Assembly (NCBI RefSeq): GCF_004134825.1
Contig: NZ_SDPN01000003.1
Span: 62,001-126,000, forward strand
Reading direction: 5' to 3'
DNA length: 64,000 nucleotides
From: Agromyces albus
GTDB lineage: Bacteria; Actinomycetota; Actinomycetes; Actinomycetales; Microbacteriaceae
In this document: positions 1 to 8,626 of the stretch, piece after piece
Layout of the letters: each line of letters starts with the position of its first letter
How positions within the stretch are numbered: position 1 is the first letter of the stretch
Translations under genes and position numbers: made by a program
Notes under the pieces: generated by a model
The model's input: the letters and a program-made list of their open reading frames with translations, nothing else
The model's database searches: none
What the model was told of the DNA's origin: nothing

Positions 1-61
1 GCACGCCCTGGGGGTTGAATACCTCGCCATGGCGCACGAGATGGATCTGCTCGGCCGGCAC
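1..61 (-). CDS. Histidine phosphatase family protein, N-terminal fragment (cut by window edge)
   Basis: The minus strand from a GTG at 61 reads VPAEQIHLVRHGEVFNPQGV before leaving the window. The RHG tripeptide followed by E and N is the phosphohistidine motif that opens histidine phosphatases (phosphoglycerate mutase-like). Only 20 codons are visible, so the substrate cannot be said. The start is supported by a TAGACT -10 box (74 to 69, minus) ending 7 nt before the GTG, the leaderless layout seen throughout this window. It is divergent from aspS. Confidence 0.75.
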   Translation of the reverse strand, partial: MPAEQIHLVRHGEVFNPQGV

Positions 62-224
62 GGTCTCCAGTCTACGGAGCGGTTCCCTATGAAAGCGCCG
101 AGCGCCCTGTGCCCCCGACCCGTCGAAACACCGACGGCCGAGACGGCAGTCGGCGCTGGCGTCGGGGCGAAGGCCAGAAATGGCCTTCGCTCCCAGCTCC
201 AGCGCGCAAGTAGGATGGTCGATC

Positions 225-1583
225 GTGAACACCCGCACCCTCGTCAAGAACCTCGCCGCGCTCCCCGACGGCCCCGTCACCGTGTCCGGATGGGTCGAGA
301 CGGTGCGTGATCAGAAGAAGGTGCAGTTCGTCATCCTGCGCGACGAGTCCGGGGCGGTGCAGCTCGTGAACCCCGCGACCCGCGAACTCCCTGAGCCCAT
401 TGAAGGGGGCGAGGCGGATGCCGCGGCATCCGCTCGGCTCGCGACCACCGAGTCGATCTCGGCGCTCGCCCACGGCACCTTCCTCACCGTGTCGGGCGAA
501 CTGAAGCACGACGAGCGGGTCAAGCTCGGCGGCCTCGAGGTGAAGATCGGCTCGCTCGAGGTGGTCGCCGAGGCCAACCCCGAGACGCCGATCGCGGCCG
601 ACTCGAGCCTCGACAAGCGCATGGACTGGCGCTTCCTCGACTTGCGCCACCCGAAGCAGCACCTCATCTTCCGCATCCAGACGACGTTCGAGCACGCGCT
701 GCGGCAGTACTGGGTCGACAACGACTTCATCGAGATCCACACCCCGAAGCTCATGGCGAGCGCGAGCGAGTCGCGCGCCGAGCTCTTCGAGGTCGACTAC
801 TTCGAGGGCAAGGCCTACCTCGCGCAGAGCCCGCAGTTCTTCAAGCAGATGGCGCAGCCGGCCGGCTTCGGCAAGGTGTTCGAGATCGGCCCGGCGTTCC
901 GTGCCGACCCGTCGTTCACGTCTCGGCACGCGACCGAGTTCACGTCGATCGACGCCGAGATGAGCTGGGTCGACTCTCATGAAGATGTCATGCGCATGCA
1001 CGAGGAGCTTCTCGTCGCCGCGTTCACGGCGGTGAAGGAGAAGCACGGCGCCGAGATCCTCGATCTCTTCGGCATCGAACTCGAGGTGCCCACGACGCCG
1101 TTCCCGCGCATCCCGCTCGCCGAGGCGAAGCAGATCGTCGCCGACCGCGGCTACGTCATCCCGCGCGACGACGCGGACATCGACCCCGAGGGCGAGCGCC
1201 AGATCTCCGCGTACGTGAAGGAGACGTACGGGCACGACTTCGTGTTCCTCACGGACTGGGACATCAGCCTGCGGCCGTTCTACCACATGCGTCACCCAGA
1301 AGACTCGGCGCTCACCAACTCGTACGACCTCATCTACAACGGCGTCGAGATCTCGACCGGGGCGCAGCGCGAGCACCGCATCGACGTGCTCGTCGAGCAG
1401 GCGAAGGAGAAGGGGCTCGACCCCGAAGAGCTCGAGTTCTACCTCGACTTCTTCCGCTACGGCGTGCCCCCGCACGGCGGGTTCGGCATGGGTCTTGCCC
1501 GTGTGCTGATGCTCATGCTCGAGGAGCACTCGATCCGCGAGACGACGTACCTGTTCCGCGGCCCGACGCGCCTGCTCCCCTAG
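225..1583 (+). CDS. aspS: Aspartyl-tRNA synthetase, archaeal-type (likely non-discriminating)
   Basis: This enzyme charges tRNA-Asp with aspartate; the short archaeal type in bacteria usually also charges tRNA-Asn and then depends on the GatCAB amidotransferase. The 452-residue length fits that type rather than the roughly 590-residue bacterial AspRS with its inserted GAD domain. An N-terminal OB-fold anticodon-binding domain (about residues 1-110, VSGWVETVRDQKKVQFVILR) precedes a class II catalytic core with motif 2 (FEIGPAFRAD, then FTSIDAEMSW) and motif 3 (GGFGMGLARVLML). I chose GTG 225 over ATG 180 because the protein then begins with the usual NTRTLVKNL and a TAGGAT box ends 8 nt upstream. 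Whether it is non-discriminating is inferred from the class only. Confidence 0.93.
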   Translation: MNTRTLVKNLAALPDGPVTVSGWVETVRDQKKVQFVILRDESGAVQLVNPATRELPEPIEGGEADAAASARLATTESISALAHGTFLTVSGELKHDERVKLGGLEVKIGSLEVVAEANPETPIAADSSLDKRMDWRFLDLRHPKQHLIFRIQTTFEHALRQYWVDNDFIEIHTPKLMASASESRAELFEVDYFEGKAYLAQSPQFFKQMAQPAGFGKVFEIGPAFRADPSFTSRHATEFTSIDAEMSWVDSHEDVMRMHEELLVAAFTAVKEKHGAEILDLFGIELEVPTTPFPRIPLAEAKQIVADRGYVIPRDDADIDPEGERQISAYVKETYGHDFVFLTDWDISLRPFYHMRHPEDSALTNSYDLIYNGVEISTGAQREHRIDVLVEQAKEKGLDPEELEFYLDFFRYGVPPHGGFGMGLARVLMLMLEEHSIRETTYLFRGPTRLLP

Positions 1584-1645
1584 CCGCACCGCGTCATCTC
1601 GCGGGGTTCGAAGCTGCCCACAGGCGGGCGACGTAGGCTCGGAGG

Positions 1646-2566
1646 GTGACCGAGACCACGCGCACGGTCCGCATCGGAGGCGGCACGTTCCGCATGGGGT
1701 CGAGCGAGTTCTACCCCGACGAGACGCCCGTGCACGAGCGCACCGTGGGCCCGTTCGAGATCGACGTGCACCCCGTCACGAACGAGCAGTTCGCGGCGTT
1801 CGTCGACGCGACCGGCTACGTCACCGTCGCCGAGCGCCCGCTCGATCCCGCCGACTTCCCGGGCGCCGACCCGGCGGATCTCGTGCCGGGCGGCCTCGTG
1901 TTCACGCCGACCGACGGCCCGGTCGACCTGCGCGACTGGCGGCAGTGGTGGCGCTGGGGCGCGGGCGCGAGCTGGCGGCATCCGTTCGGGCCCGGGTCAT
2001 CCGTCGACGACAAGCCCACCCATCCCGTCGTGCAGGTGAGCTTCGCGGATGCCTCGGCCTACGCCGCGTGGGTCGGCAGGCGCCTGCCGACCGAGGTCGA
2101 GTTCGAGTTCGCCGCGCGCGGCGGCCTCGACGGGGCGCGGTTCCCCTGGGGCGATGAGGAGCGTCCGGGCGGACGACTCATGGTGAACCGGTGGCAGGGC
2201 TCGTTCCCCTACCGCAACACGGGCGCCGAGGGGTGGGTCGGCACGTCGCCGGTGATGACGTTCCCGGCCAACGGATACGGGCTCTTCGACGTCGTCGGCA
2301 ACGTGTGGGAATGGACCACCGACTTCTACACGTCGCGGCACGAGGTGGCCGGCCAGGTGGCGGTCAACCCGGGCGCCCGCGAGAACCTGCTCGCCGGGGC
2401 ATCCGCCGAACCGGGCTCGCGAATCCCCCGCCGCGTGCTCAAGGGCGGTTCGCACCTCTGCTCCCCCGAGTACTGCCTGCGCTACCGCCCGGCGGCCCGC
2501 TCACCGCAAGCCGACGACACGGCGACGACCCATATCGGGTTCCGCTGCGCGCGCGACGTCACCTGA
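1646..2566 (+). CDS. Formylglycine-generating enzyme (sulfatase-modifying factor family)
   Basis: FGEs convert a cysteine in type I sulfatases to the catalytic formylglycine, using copper and oxygen. The 306-residue protein is one FGE-sulfatase domain: GGTFRMGS near the start, HPVTNEQFAAFV, RLPTEVEFEFAARGG, NGYGLFDVVGNVWEWT, and the C-terminal GGSHLCSPEYCLRYRPAARS. The two cysteines of that last block (Cys272 and Cys277) match the catalytic pair of true FGEs, so this is probably an active enzyme rather than one of the many relatives lacking them. GTG 1646 follows a TAGGCT box by 6 nt. No sulfatase gene is visible nearby, so its substrate must be encoded elsewhere. Confidence 0.9.
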   Translation: MTETTRTVRIGGGTFRMGSSEFYPDETPVHERTVGPFEIDVHPVTNEQFAAFVDATGYVTVAERPLDPADFPGADPADLVPGGLVFTPTDGPVDLRDWRQWWRWGAGASWRHPFGPGSSVDDKPTHPVVQVSFADASAYAAWVGRRLPTEVEFEFAARGGLDGARFPWGDEERPGGRLMVNRWQGSFPYRNTGAEGWVGTSPVMTFPANGYGLFDVVGNVWEWTTDFYTSRHEVAGQVAVNPGARENLLAGASAEPGSRIPRRVLKGGSHLCSPEYCLRYRPAARSPQADDTATTHIGFRCARDVT

Positions 2567-2571
2567 CCGGG

Positions 2572-4119
2572 TCAGACGGCGCCGTCGGGCCGCTCGGTGG
2601 CTTCCAGGTCGCGGAACGCCGGCCCTTCGATGAGGCGACCGGATGCCTCGAAACGCGAGCCGTGCAACGGGCAGTCCCACGTCGCTTCGGCGTCGTTCCA
2701 GCACAGCACGCCGCCGAGGTGGGTGCACACCGCTCGCACGGCGCGCGTGGTGCCGTCGACGGTCGAGACGCCGATCGGTACGCCTCCGCGTGAAGCCACG
2801 ACACCCTGCCCCTCGGCGGGCTTCGGCACGGGCGCCCGGTGCAGCTCCGCGCGCACCCATCCGGCGACGAGCTCGCGCCCGACCGTGGCGTTCTCGGCGA
2901 TGCCGCGGCCGACGTCGGACGGCATGGTGACGCGGGTGGCGAGCGTCCTGATCCACGGACGCTGCTCCGGCCGCGGCTCGCCGAGGATCTCCGCCGAGAT
3001 GCGCAGCGCCGCCGCCGCACCGTTCGTGAGTCCCCACTTGGCGTACCCGGTGGCGACCCACACGCGGCCGCGGCCGCGCGGCATCCGTCCGGCGAAGGGA
3101 ACGAGGTTGGCCGACTCGTAGTCCTGCGCCGACCACCGGTGGGTGAGTTCGGCTCCGGGGAAGTATCGCTTCGTCCACTCGAGGAGGTCCTCGACGCGTG
3201 CGGCGGCGGAGTCCACGCGGCCCACCGGGTGCTCGTTGCCGCCGACGATGAGCTGCTGCGGGGCATCCGGCGACTCGGGATCGGGTGCCGCGCGCAGCGA
3301 GCGGGTGCGCCCGTCGACGGAGATGAACAGCCCCGGCGTGGGCGGGTCCTCGACGCGGAACGACGCGAGGTAGGAGCGGGAGTGCCGCGTCTTCGCGAAA
3401 TACAACCCGCGGTAGAGCACCGGAGCGGCGGTCGTGATGACGACGTCGTCGGTGAGCAGCTCGCCGTTGTCGGTCTCGACGACGGCCGGATCCGACGCGC
3501 GCACGCCGGTGACGCGAACGCCGGTGGTGAGCACGCCGCCGTTCCGCACGAACTCCCGCGCCATCTCGAGGGCGAGCCGATACGGGTCGAGGGCGAGCTG
3601 GCCGGGAAGCGCGACGGCGCCCGCGAACGGGAACGGCACCGGCATCCGCTCGACTCGCTCGACCGGCAGGCCGGCCTCGAACGCGGCCTGGAACACGTCG
3701 TCGAGCGTGCGCAGGCCGCCCTGCTCCTGCGCGTAGCTGTAGTCCGTCTCGAAGGAGAACGGCACACCGTGCTCTCGGCTGAACTGCTCGATCCAGCGCT
3801 GGCCGTCGAGGTTCGCCTCGATGTAGGCGCGCGTCACGCGAGCCGAGTGCGACCGCCGGATCATGCTCAGCCGCTTGCCCTGCAGCACGCTCGCCTTGCC
3901 GGTGTTGCCACCGGTCGCGAGCGCGGCGACGTCGCGTGCCTCGATGACGGCGACGCTGCGGCCGGCGCGCTGGAGCTCGAGCGCCGCGGTGAGACCGGTG
4001 ATCCCCGCGCCGACCACGACGACGTCGTATCGATCGCCAGGCACCGCCCCGCGTTCGGGCGGCACGAGCGGCCGCCCCTCGAATTCGCCGGTCGCGGCCG
4101 CTTTCCAGATCGACGTCAT
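2572..4119 (-). CDS. FAD-dependent oxidoreductase with C-terminal Rieske [2Fe-2S] domain
   Basis: The protein (515 residues) starts with a DAO-type FAD fold: a Rossmann GAGITG at residues 37-42, then ELQRAGRSVAVIEARDV. The C-terminus is a Rieske cluster domain with C465-x-H467 and C483-x-x-H486 (CTH...CPLHG). This fusion is common in actinobacteria (glycine oxidase-like proteins with a Rieske tail), but the substrate is generally unknown. ATG 4119 was chosen because the longer reading runs back through the glutaredoxin gene; a TTGACT hexamer lies 6 nt upstream, a possible leaderless promoter. It converges on the FGE gene with only 5 nt between the stops. Confidence 0.88.
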   Translation of the reverse strand: MTSIWKAAATGEFEGRPLVPPERGAVPGDRYDVVVVGAGITGLTAALELQRAGRSVAVIEARDVAALATGGNTGKASVLQGKRLSMIRRSHSARVTRAYIEANLDGQRWIEQFSREHGVPFSFETDYSYAQEQGGLRTLDDVFQAAFEAGLPVERVERMPVPFPFAGAVALPGQLALDPYRLALEMAREFVRNGGVLTTGVRVTGVRASDPAVVETDNGELLTDDVVITTAAPVLYRGLYFAKTRHSRSYLASFRVEDPPTPGLFISVDGRTRSLRAAPDPESPDAPQQLIVGGNEHPVGRVDSAAARVEDLLEWTKRYFPGAELTHRWSAQDYESANLVPFAGRMPRGRGRVWVATGYAKWGLTNGAAAALRISAEILGEPRPEQRPWIRTLATRVTMPSDVGRGIAENATVGRELVAGWVRAELHRAPVPKPAEGQGVVASRGGVPIGVSTVDGTTRAVRAVCTHLGGVLCWNDAEATWDCPLHGSRFEASGRLIEGPAFRDLEATERPDGAV

Positions 4120-4204
4120 GGCACCAGTCAAGGGGCATGGCGCTGAACCGGCAACGCCTTGACGAAGCGCGCAGCGCAGGGATACGAGGTCGATCGCGAC
4201 GAAA

Positions 4205-4480
4205 TCAATCGCCGAGCAGCGCCGCCCGCAGTCGCGTCGCGTCGACACGCCAGAAGTCGTGCACCTCGCCGTCGATGAGCAGCACGGGGATCTCCTCGGC
4301 GTACCGCGCGTGCAGTTGCGCGTCGTCGAGGATCGAGCGCTCGTCGAGCACGATGCGCGGCGCAGCATCCGTCGCCGCCTCGAACTCGGCGATCACCCCC
4401 TGCACCACCGCTCGCGCGTCGTCGCAGAGGTGGCATCCGGGCTTGCCGATGAGGGTCAGGCGGATGTCTCGTGCGCTCAC
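4205..4480 (-). CDS. Glutaredoxin-like protein (DUF836 type)
   Basis: A 91-residue single-domain thioredoxin-fold protein. The active-site-like C16-H-L-C19 lies in LIGKPGCHLCDDA, followed by the cis-proline segment EEIPVLLIDG (the VP turn near residue 64). This matches the short glutaredoxin-related DUF836 proteins of actinobacteria, expected to be cytoplasmic thiol-disulfide exchange proteins; no partner is known. The GTG start at 4480 is preceded by TAGGCT with a 6-nt gap (4492 to 4487), so it is probably translated from a leaderless mRNA. The downstream FAD/Rieske gene, 85 nt away on the same strand, may be co-transcribed. Confidence 0.85.
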   Translation of the reverse strand: MSARDIRLTLIGKPGCHLCDDARAVVQGVIAEFEAATDAAPRIVLDERSILDDAQLHARYAEEIPVLLIDGEVHDFWRVDATRLRAALLGD

Positions 4481-4517
4481 CCTGCAAGCCTACGCATGCC
4501 GCCCGGGCGCAGCGAAA

Positions 4518-4542
4518 AGCGCCAGGCCTGATGCCTGGCGCT
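4518..4542 (-). terminator. Hairpin terminator downstream of bS22
   Basis: A perfect 10-bp inverted repeat (AGCGCCAGGC / GCCTGGCGCT) with a 5-nt loop, followed on the minus strand by TTTTCGC. It lies 19 nt past the bS22 stop codon, the expected place for a Rho-independent terminator of that short transcript. Confidence 0.8.
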
Positions 4543-4560
4543 CAGCTGTGTTGCGAAGGA

Positions 4561-4659
4561 CTACTTCTTGTTGCGGCGCTGGTGGCGCGTCTTGCGGAGC
4601 AGCTTGCGGTGCTTCTTCTTTGCCATGCGCTTGCGACGCTTCTTGATGACAGAACCCAT
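4561..4659 (-). CDS. Small ribosomal subunit protein bS22 (AURKAIP1/COX24-type)
   Basis: A 32-residue, extremely basic protein starting [18 protein letters not shown] and ending QRRNKK. It matches the AURKAIP1/COX24 C-terminal motif and the actinobacterial 30S protein bS22 known from mycobacterial ribosome structures. ATG 4659 is preceded by a GAGG ribosome-binding site 5 nt away, and a strong terminator follows the stop. With 18 Lys/Arg in 32 residues it can only be a nucleic-acid-bound protein. The gene is so short that automated annotation often misses it. Confidence 0.92.
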   Translation of the reverse strand: MGSVIKKRRKRMAKKKHRKLLRKTRHQRRNKK

Positions 4660-4776
4660 CAAAACCTCACAGAAAGATCGAGACGGCCGCGCGTGCCGCA
4701 GCCGAAGGCATGAAAGCCTCGCGATAGTCTAGCGGATTCGGGCCGCCGCCCTTCGCCGATGCGTTAGCGTCGAAGG

Positions 4777-5286
4777 ATGCCCCAGCACGACGTCGTCATC
4801 CGCACCACCGAGGCAGACGACTGGCAGGCCGTTCGAGCCCTCCGCCTCGAGATGCTGCGGGACTATCCGATCGCCTACGGCGAGACCCTCGAACACGCGC
4901 TCCTCGCCGACGAGGCCACGTGGCGACTTCGCGGCGCACGCGGCACGACCCGCGGCCAGACCGCGATCGTCGCCATCATCGGCGAGCGCTGGGTGGGCAC
5001 CATGGGCGGATACATCCCTGATGCCAAGACCGGGCCCTCACTCGTCGGCGTCTACGTTGCGCCCGACCAGCGCGGCGACGCGGCAGGGGTGTCGCGCCTC
5101 CTCCTCGACGCCGTGGAGCAGTGGGCCCGCGACTGGGGCGACACCCTGCGGCTCGAGGTGCATGAAGACAACGTTCGCGCCCGACGGTTCTACGAGAAGC
5201 TCGGCTTCACGTTCACGGGCCGCAGCCGGGCGTACGAGCTCGCCCCGGGAGGGCTCGAACTCGAGATGATCAAGCCGCTGCGCTGA
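4777..5286 (+). CDS. GNAT family N-acetyltransferase
   Basis: A 169-residue acetyl-CoA-dependent acyltransferase. The acetyl-CoA pyrophosphate loop is GVYVAPDQRGDAAGVSRLLL (motif A, Q/RxxGxG/A form, about residues 89-108), followed by the motif B region LEVHEDNVRARRFYEKLGF (about 128-146), diagnostic of RimI-like GNATs. The acceptor substrate cannot be inferred. The start is fixed by a TAGCGT box ending 6 nt before ATG 4777. It appears to be a single-gene unit. Confidence 0.88.
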   Translation: MPQHDVVIRTTEADDWQAVRALRLEMLRDYPIAYGETLEHALLADEATWRLRGARGTTRGQTAIVAIIGERWVGTMGGYIPDAKTGPSLVGVYVAPDQRGDAAGVSRLLLDAVEQWARDWGDTLRLEVHEDNVRARRFYEKLGFTFTGRSRAYELAPGGLELEMIKPLR

Positions 5287-5385
5287 GCGGGCGGCGGGCG
5301 CCAAGCGGCAGGCACCCGGCCCATCCGACGCTGGGAGGCCGCGTGGCGGCCACGGGATGTCGCCCGCAGCGGACAGACTGACGCC

Positions 5386-5886
5386 ATGCACTTGTTCGCA
5401 GACACCCTGCTCATCGCCGCCATCGTGGGCACCGGCCTGGTGGCGGGCGTGTTCTTCGCGTTCTCGGGCTTCGTCGTGCAGGGGTTCGACCGGCTCGCGC
5501 CCGAGCACGCTGCGCGGGCGATGCGCGAGGTCAACGTCACGGCCGTGCGCGCGCCGCTCATGCTCGCGATCTTCGCCACGGCGCTGCTGGTGGCGATCCT
5601 GTTCGTGTTCGCGCTCCTCGGCGAGCCCGAAGGGGGCACCCAGTGGGCGATCATCGGGGCCGCGCTCTACCTCGTGGGCGTCATCGGCGTCACCGGCGGA
5701 GCGAACGTGCCGCGCAACAACCAGCTGGCGGCGGCCACCGAGACGGATGACGCGGCCCTCGCCGCGGCCTGGCTCGCGTTCCGGCCCGGCTGGGCCGCCT
5801 GGAACCACGTGCGCACGCTCAGCTCGACGGCGGCGTGCCTCTGCCTCGTCGTCGCGCTGATCGCGAGCCACGGAGGGTTCCGCTGA
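5386..5886 (+). CDS. DUF1772 (anthrone oxygenase-like) membrane protein
   Basis: A 166-residue integral membrane protein with four predicted helices (about 7-29, 60-80, 88-106, 142-162). The FFAFSGFVVQGFDRL segment after helix 1 and the GGANVPRNNQL loop are typical of DUF1772 proteins, some of which are called anthrone oxygenases in fungal pathways; the bacterial role is unknown. It converges on the ArsR gene with 5 nt between stops. ATG 5386 gives the normal family length. Confidence 0.75.
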   Translation: MHLFADTLLIAAIVGTGLVAGVFFAFSGFVVQGFDRLAPEHAARAMREVNVTAVRAPLMLAIFATALLVAILFVFALLGEPEGGTQWAIIGAALYLVGVIGVTGGANVPRNNQLAAATETDDAALAAAWLAFRPGWAAWNHVRTLSSTAACLCLVVALIASHGGFR

Positions 5887-5891
5887 CGCGC

Positions 5892-6344
5892 TCAGTCACC
5901 GATCAGCCGGCGCCGCTTCGGCGCGACGACCGCCGTCACCTGGTGCGCCGTGTCGGCGAAGGCCTTGCCGATCGCCGACGCGAACGCGCGCTGGTCGTCG
6001 TTCAGGGCGATCTCGCCATTGGACTCGACGCCCGCGAGCGCCGCGGCATCGGCTGCGGCATCCGACGACAGGAACGGGATGAGCCAGTCTTCAAGGGTCT
6101 CGAGCGGCCCGCGGTCGAGCTTGTAGTACCGGTGCTGGCCCTCTTCGCGTACCGCGACGAGCCCAGACTCGCGCAGCACCTTGAGGTGCTTCGAAACCGT
6201 GGGCTGGCTCGCACCGAGCGCGGTCACGATGTCTGAGACGCTGATCTCGCCACCCGACTGCGGCACCCCGCGTTCACGCTCGAGGAGGACCGCAAGGATG
6301 TCGCGCCGCGTCGAGTCCGCCACCACGTCGAAGATGTCCGCCAT
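5892..6344 (-). CDS. ArsR-type winged-helix transcriptional regulator
   Basis: A 150-residue protein with an N-terminal ArsR-family HTH (ADSTRRDILAVLLERERG, then ALGASQPTVSKHLKVLRESGLV as recognition helix, then the wing REEGQHRYYKLD). No cysteine cluster for metal sensing is visible, so it may respond to something other than a metal. The last 60 residues are a family-variable extension rich in Ala and Asp. TAGCCT (6356 to 6351) ends 6 nt before ATG 6344. It is divergent from the TrkH gene, which it might control; that is inference from position only. Confidence 0.85.
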   Translation of the reverse strand: MADIFDVVADSTRRDILAVLLERERGVPQSGGEISVSDIVTALGASQPTVSKHLKVLRESGLVAVREEGQHRYYKLDRGPLETLEDWLIPFLSSDAAADAAALAGVESNGEIALNDDQRAFASAIGKAFADTAHQVTAVVAPKRRRLIGD

Positions 6345-6415
6345 GCACCAAGGCTAGTCACTCCCGGCGGGGAGTACCATGACATCGCGTTCGGTGACGG
6401 CACAGAGGGGGGTCG

Positions 6416-7861
6416 ATGCGCGTACAGCCCGTGGCCCGATTGGGTGGAGTCGACCGGCGGTCGTGGCTCGGTCGGGCACGCGATGCGATCGACTCCCTCG
6501 TCAAGAGCTCGCCGTCGCGGTTCGCGATCCTCATCTTCACCGCCCTCATTCTCGTCACCACGCTCCTGTTGTCGTTGCCGATCGCGCGAGCGGGTGAGGG
6601 CAGCGGCACTCCGCTCGCCGACGCCCTGTTCACGGCGGTGTCGACGATCTGCGTCACCGGCCTGTCGACCGTCGACATGGCCACCCACTGGTCGCCGTTC
6701 GGCAACGCCGTCGTGGTCATCGGCATGAACGTCGGCGGCATCGGCGTGCTGACCCTCGCGTCGATCCTCGGCCTCGTCATCTCCCGTCGGCTCGGCCTGC
6801 GTGCGAAGCTCATCGCTGCGAGCGACACGAACCCCTCGCGAATCCACGTCGGGCCGGTCTCCGAGAGCCAGGCGGTGCGACTCGGCGAGGTCGGCAGCCT
6901 GCTCCTCACCGTCGCCTCGAGCCTGCTCGTCATCGAGGCCGTCATCGCGATCGGGATGGTGCCGAGCATGCTCGCCGCCGGATACGACTTCGGAACGAGT
7001 CTCTGGTACTCCAGCTACTACTCGGTGAGCGCCTTCACCAACACCGGATTCAGCCCCAATCCGGCCGGGGCGGTCGAGTTCATCGACGACTACTGGTTCC
7101 AGTCGCTGCTGATGCTCGACGTCTTCCTCGGCAGCCTCGGGTTTCCCGTGATCTTCGCGCTGCTCCGCACCTGGCGCGTGCCGCGCCGGTGGAGCGTGCA
7201 CGTGAAGCTCACCATCACCACCACGGTGATCCTCTTCATCGCGGGAGCCGCGATGTTCCTGCTCCTCGAGTTCAACAACCCGCGCACCTACGGTCAGCTC
7301 GCCGCCGGGCCGACCATATTCCAGTCGTTCTTCATGTCGGCGATGACCCGCTCCGGCGGGTTCTCGATGATCGATCTGGCCGAACTCAACAGCTCGAGCC
7401 TGCTCGTCTCCGACATGCTCATGTTCGTCGGCGGCGGCTCCGCGTCGACCGCGGGCGGCATCAAGGTCACGACGCTCGCCGTGCTGTTCCTCGCCGCGTT
7501 CGCCGAGGCGCGCGGCGCGCCCGCGATGGAGGCCTTCGGGCGCCGCATCCCCCGCGACATCCTGCGCCTCTCCGTCAGCGTCGTGCTGTGGGGCGCGACG
7601 ATCGTGGCGGTCTCGACGATCATCCTCAGCCAGATCACCAAGGCCCCGCTCGACTTCGTGCTCTTCGACGTGATCTCGGGCTTCGCCACGTGCGGGCTCT
7701 CGACGGGTTTCACGGCCGAGCTTCCCTCCGAGGGCAAGTACGTCATGGCTGCCACGATGTTCATGGGGCGGGTTGGTACAGTGACACTCGCCGCGGCCCT
7801 GGCGGCCAGCCAGCGTCGGCAGTTGTACCGGCATCCGGAAGAGAGGCCCATCGTTGGTTGA
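6416..7861 (+). CDS. TrkH/KtrB-type potassium channel-transporter subunit
   Basis: The membrane subunit (481 residues) of a potassium uptake system. Four pore-loop repeats are visible, each with its selectivity-filter glycine: STICVTGLSTVD, SAFTNTGFSP, MTRSGGFSMID and SGFATCGLSTGF. About eight to ten hydrophobic helices surround them. A GAGGGGGG ribosome-binding site lies 4 nt before ATG 6416. The next gene starts inside its stop codon region (8-nt overlap) and encodes the RCK partner, so the two form a translationally coupled operon. Confidence 0.93.
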   Translation: MRVQPVARLGGVDRRSWLGRARDAIDSLVKSSPSRFAILIFTALILVTTLLLSLPIARAGEGSGTPLADALFTAVSTICVTGLSTVDMATHWSPFGNAVVVIGMNVGGIGVLTLASILGLVISRRLGLRAKLIAASDTNPSRIHVGPVSESQAVRLGEVGSLLLTVASSLLVIEAVIAIGMVPSMLAAGYDFGTSLWYSSYYSVSAFTNTGFSPNPAGAVEFIDDYWFQSLLMLDVFLGSLGFPVIFALLRTWRVPRRWSVHVKLTITTTVILFIAGAAMFLLLEFNNPRTYGQLAAGPTIFQSFFMSAMTRSGGFSMIDLAELNSSSLLVSDMLMFVGGGSASTAGGIKVTTLAVLFLAAFAEARGAPAMEAFGRRIPRDILRLSVSVVLWGATIVAVSTIILSQITKAPLDFVLFDVISGFATCGLSTGFTAELPSEGKYVMAATMFMGRVGTVTLAAALAASQRRQLYRHPEERPIVG

Positions 7862-8522
7862 TCGCATCAAGCACGATGCCCCAGTGCTCGTGATCGGACT
7901 CGGCCGCTTCGGTGCGGCAACGGCCGGGCAGCTCGACCGCCTCGGTCGCGAGGTGCTCGCCGTCGACGACGACGAGGCTCTCGTGCAGAAGTGGGCCGAG
8001 CGAGTGACCCACGCCGTCGTCGCCGACGCGCGGAACATCGACGCGCTGCGCCAGATCGGCGCGGGAGACTTCTCGATCGCCGTGTGCGCCGTCGGTTCCT
8101 CGATCGAGGCATCCGTGCTCATCACGGCGAACCTCGTCGATTTGAAGGTCCCGCAGATCTGGGCGAAGGCGATCTCGGCGTCGCACGGCAAGATCCTGCA
8201 GCGCATCGGCGCGAACCATGTCATCTACCCCGAGCGTGAGGCGGGCGAGCGGTCGGCGCACCTCGTGAGCGGGCGCATGCTCGACTTCATCGAGTTCGAC
8301 GACGACTTCGCCCTCGTGAAGATGTACCCGCCGAAGCCGATCCGCGGCAAGAACCTCAAGGAGGCGGGCGTTCGGTCGAAGCACCGCGTCACGGTCGTCG
8401 GCGTGAAGAGCCCCGGAAAGCCATTCACGTATGCGACCGAGAACACGGTGGTCTCGAACCACGATCTCATCATCGTGTCGGGCACCGAGGGCGACATCGA
8501 GAAGTTCGCAGCGCTCGAGTAG
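7854..8522 (+). CDS. TrkA/KtrA-type RCK regulatory subunit
   Basis: The cytoplasmic gating subunit (222 residues) of the potassium transporter encoded just upstream. Residues 8-40 form the RCK-N Rossmann fold (VLVIGLGRFGAATAGQLDRL, then acidic VDDDE, typical of NAD(H)/nucleotide binding); residues about 140-222 are an RCK-C (TrkA-C) domain. Translation starts at TTG 7854, giving an 8-nt overlap with the TrkH gene and translational coupling. The ordered pair and single RCK copy are typical of Ktr systems. Confidence 0.92.
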   Translation: MVDRIKHDAPVLVIGLGRFGAATAGQLDRLGREVLAVDDDEALVQKWAERVTHAVVADARNIDALRQIGAGDFSIAVCAVGSSIEASVLITANLVDLKVPQIWAKAISASHGKILQRIGANHVIYPEREAGERSAHLVSGRMLDFIEFDDDFALVKMYPPKPIRGKNLKEAGVRSKHRVTVVGVKSPGKPFTYATENTVVSNHDLIIVSGTEGDIEKFAALE

Positions 8523-8626
8523 CGACGAACCGCAGGAGATACCGCATCATGGGCGTGCATGCCGCCACATGATCGTGACTCTCCTGCATTCCAGCGAGCG
8601 GATGCCGCAGCCGGGCGCGCGGGCCC

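Noticed and set aside
87-1589. 500-codon minus-strand frame opposite aspS
   Set aside because: Its translation is a low-complexity Arg/Glu/Val/Leu mirror of G+C-rich codons, and the opposite strand is clearly aspS.
4119-4135. GTCAAGGGG near the FAD/Rieske start as another copy of the shared promoter signature
   Set aside because: The CCCC block is missing and no TAr box lies at the required distance; on the minus strand it reads TTGACT directly before the start instead.
2501-4146. Long alternative frames on both strands over the FAD/Rieske gene
   Set aside because: Only the 2572-4119 frame has FAD and Rieske motifs; the others are Arg/Ser-rich shadow frames.
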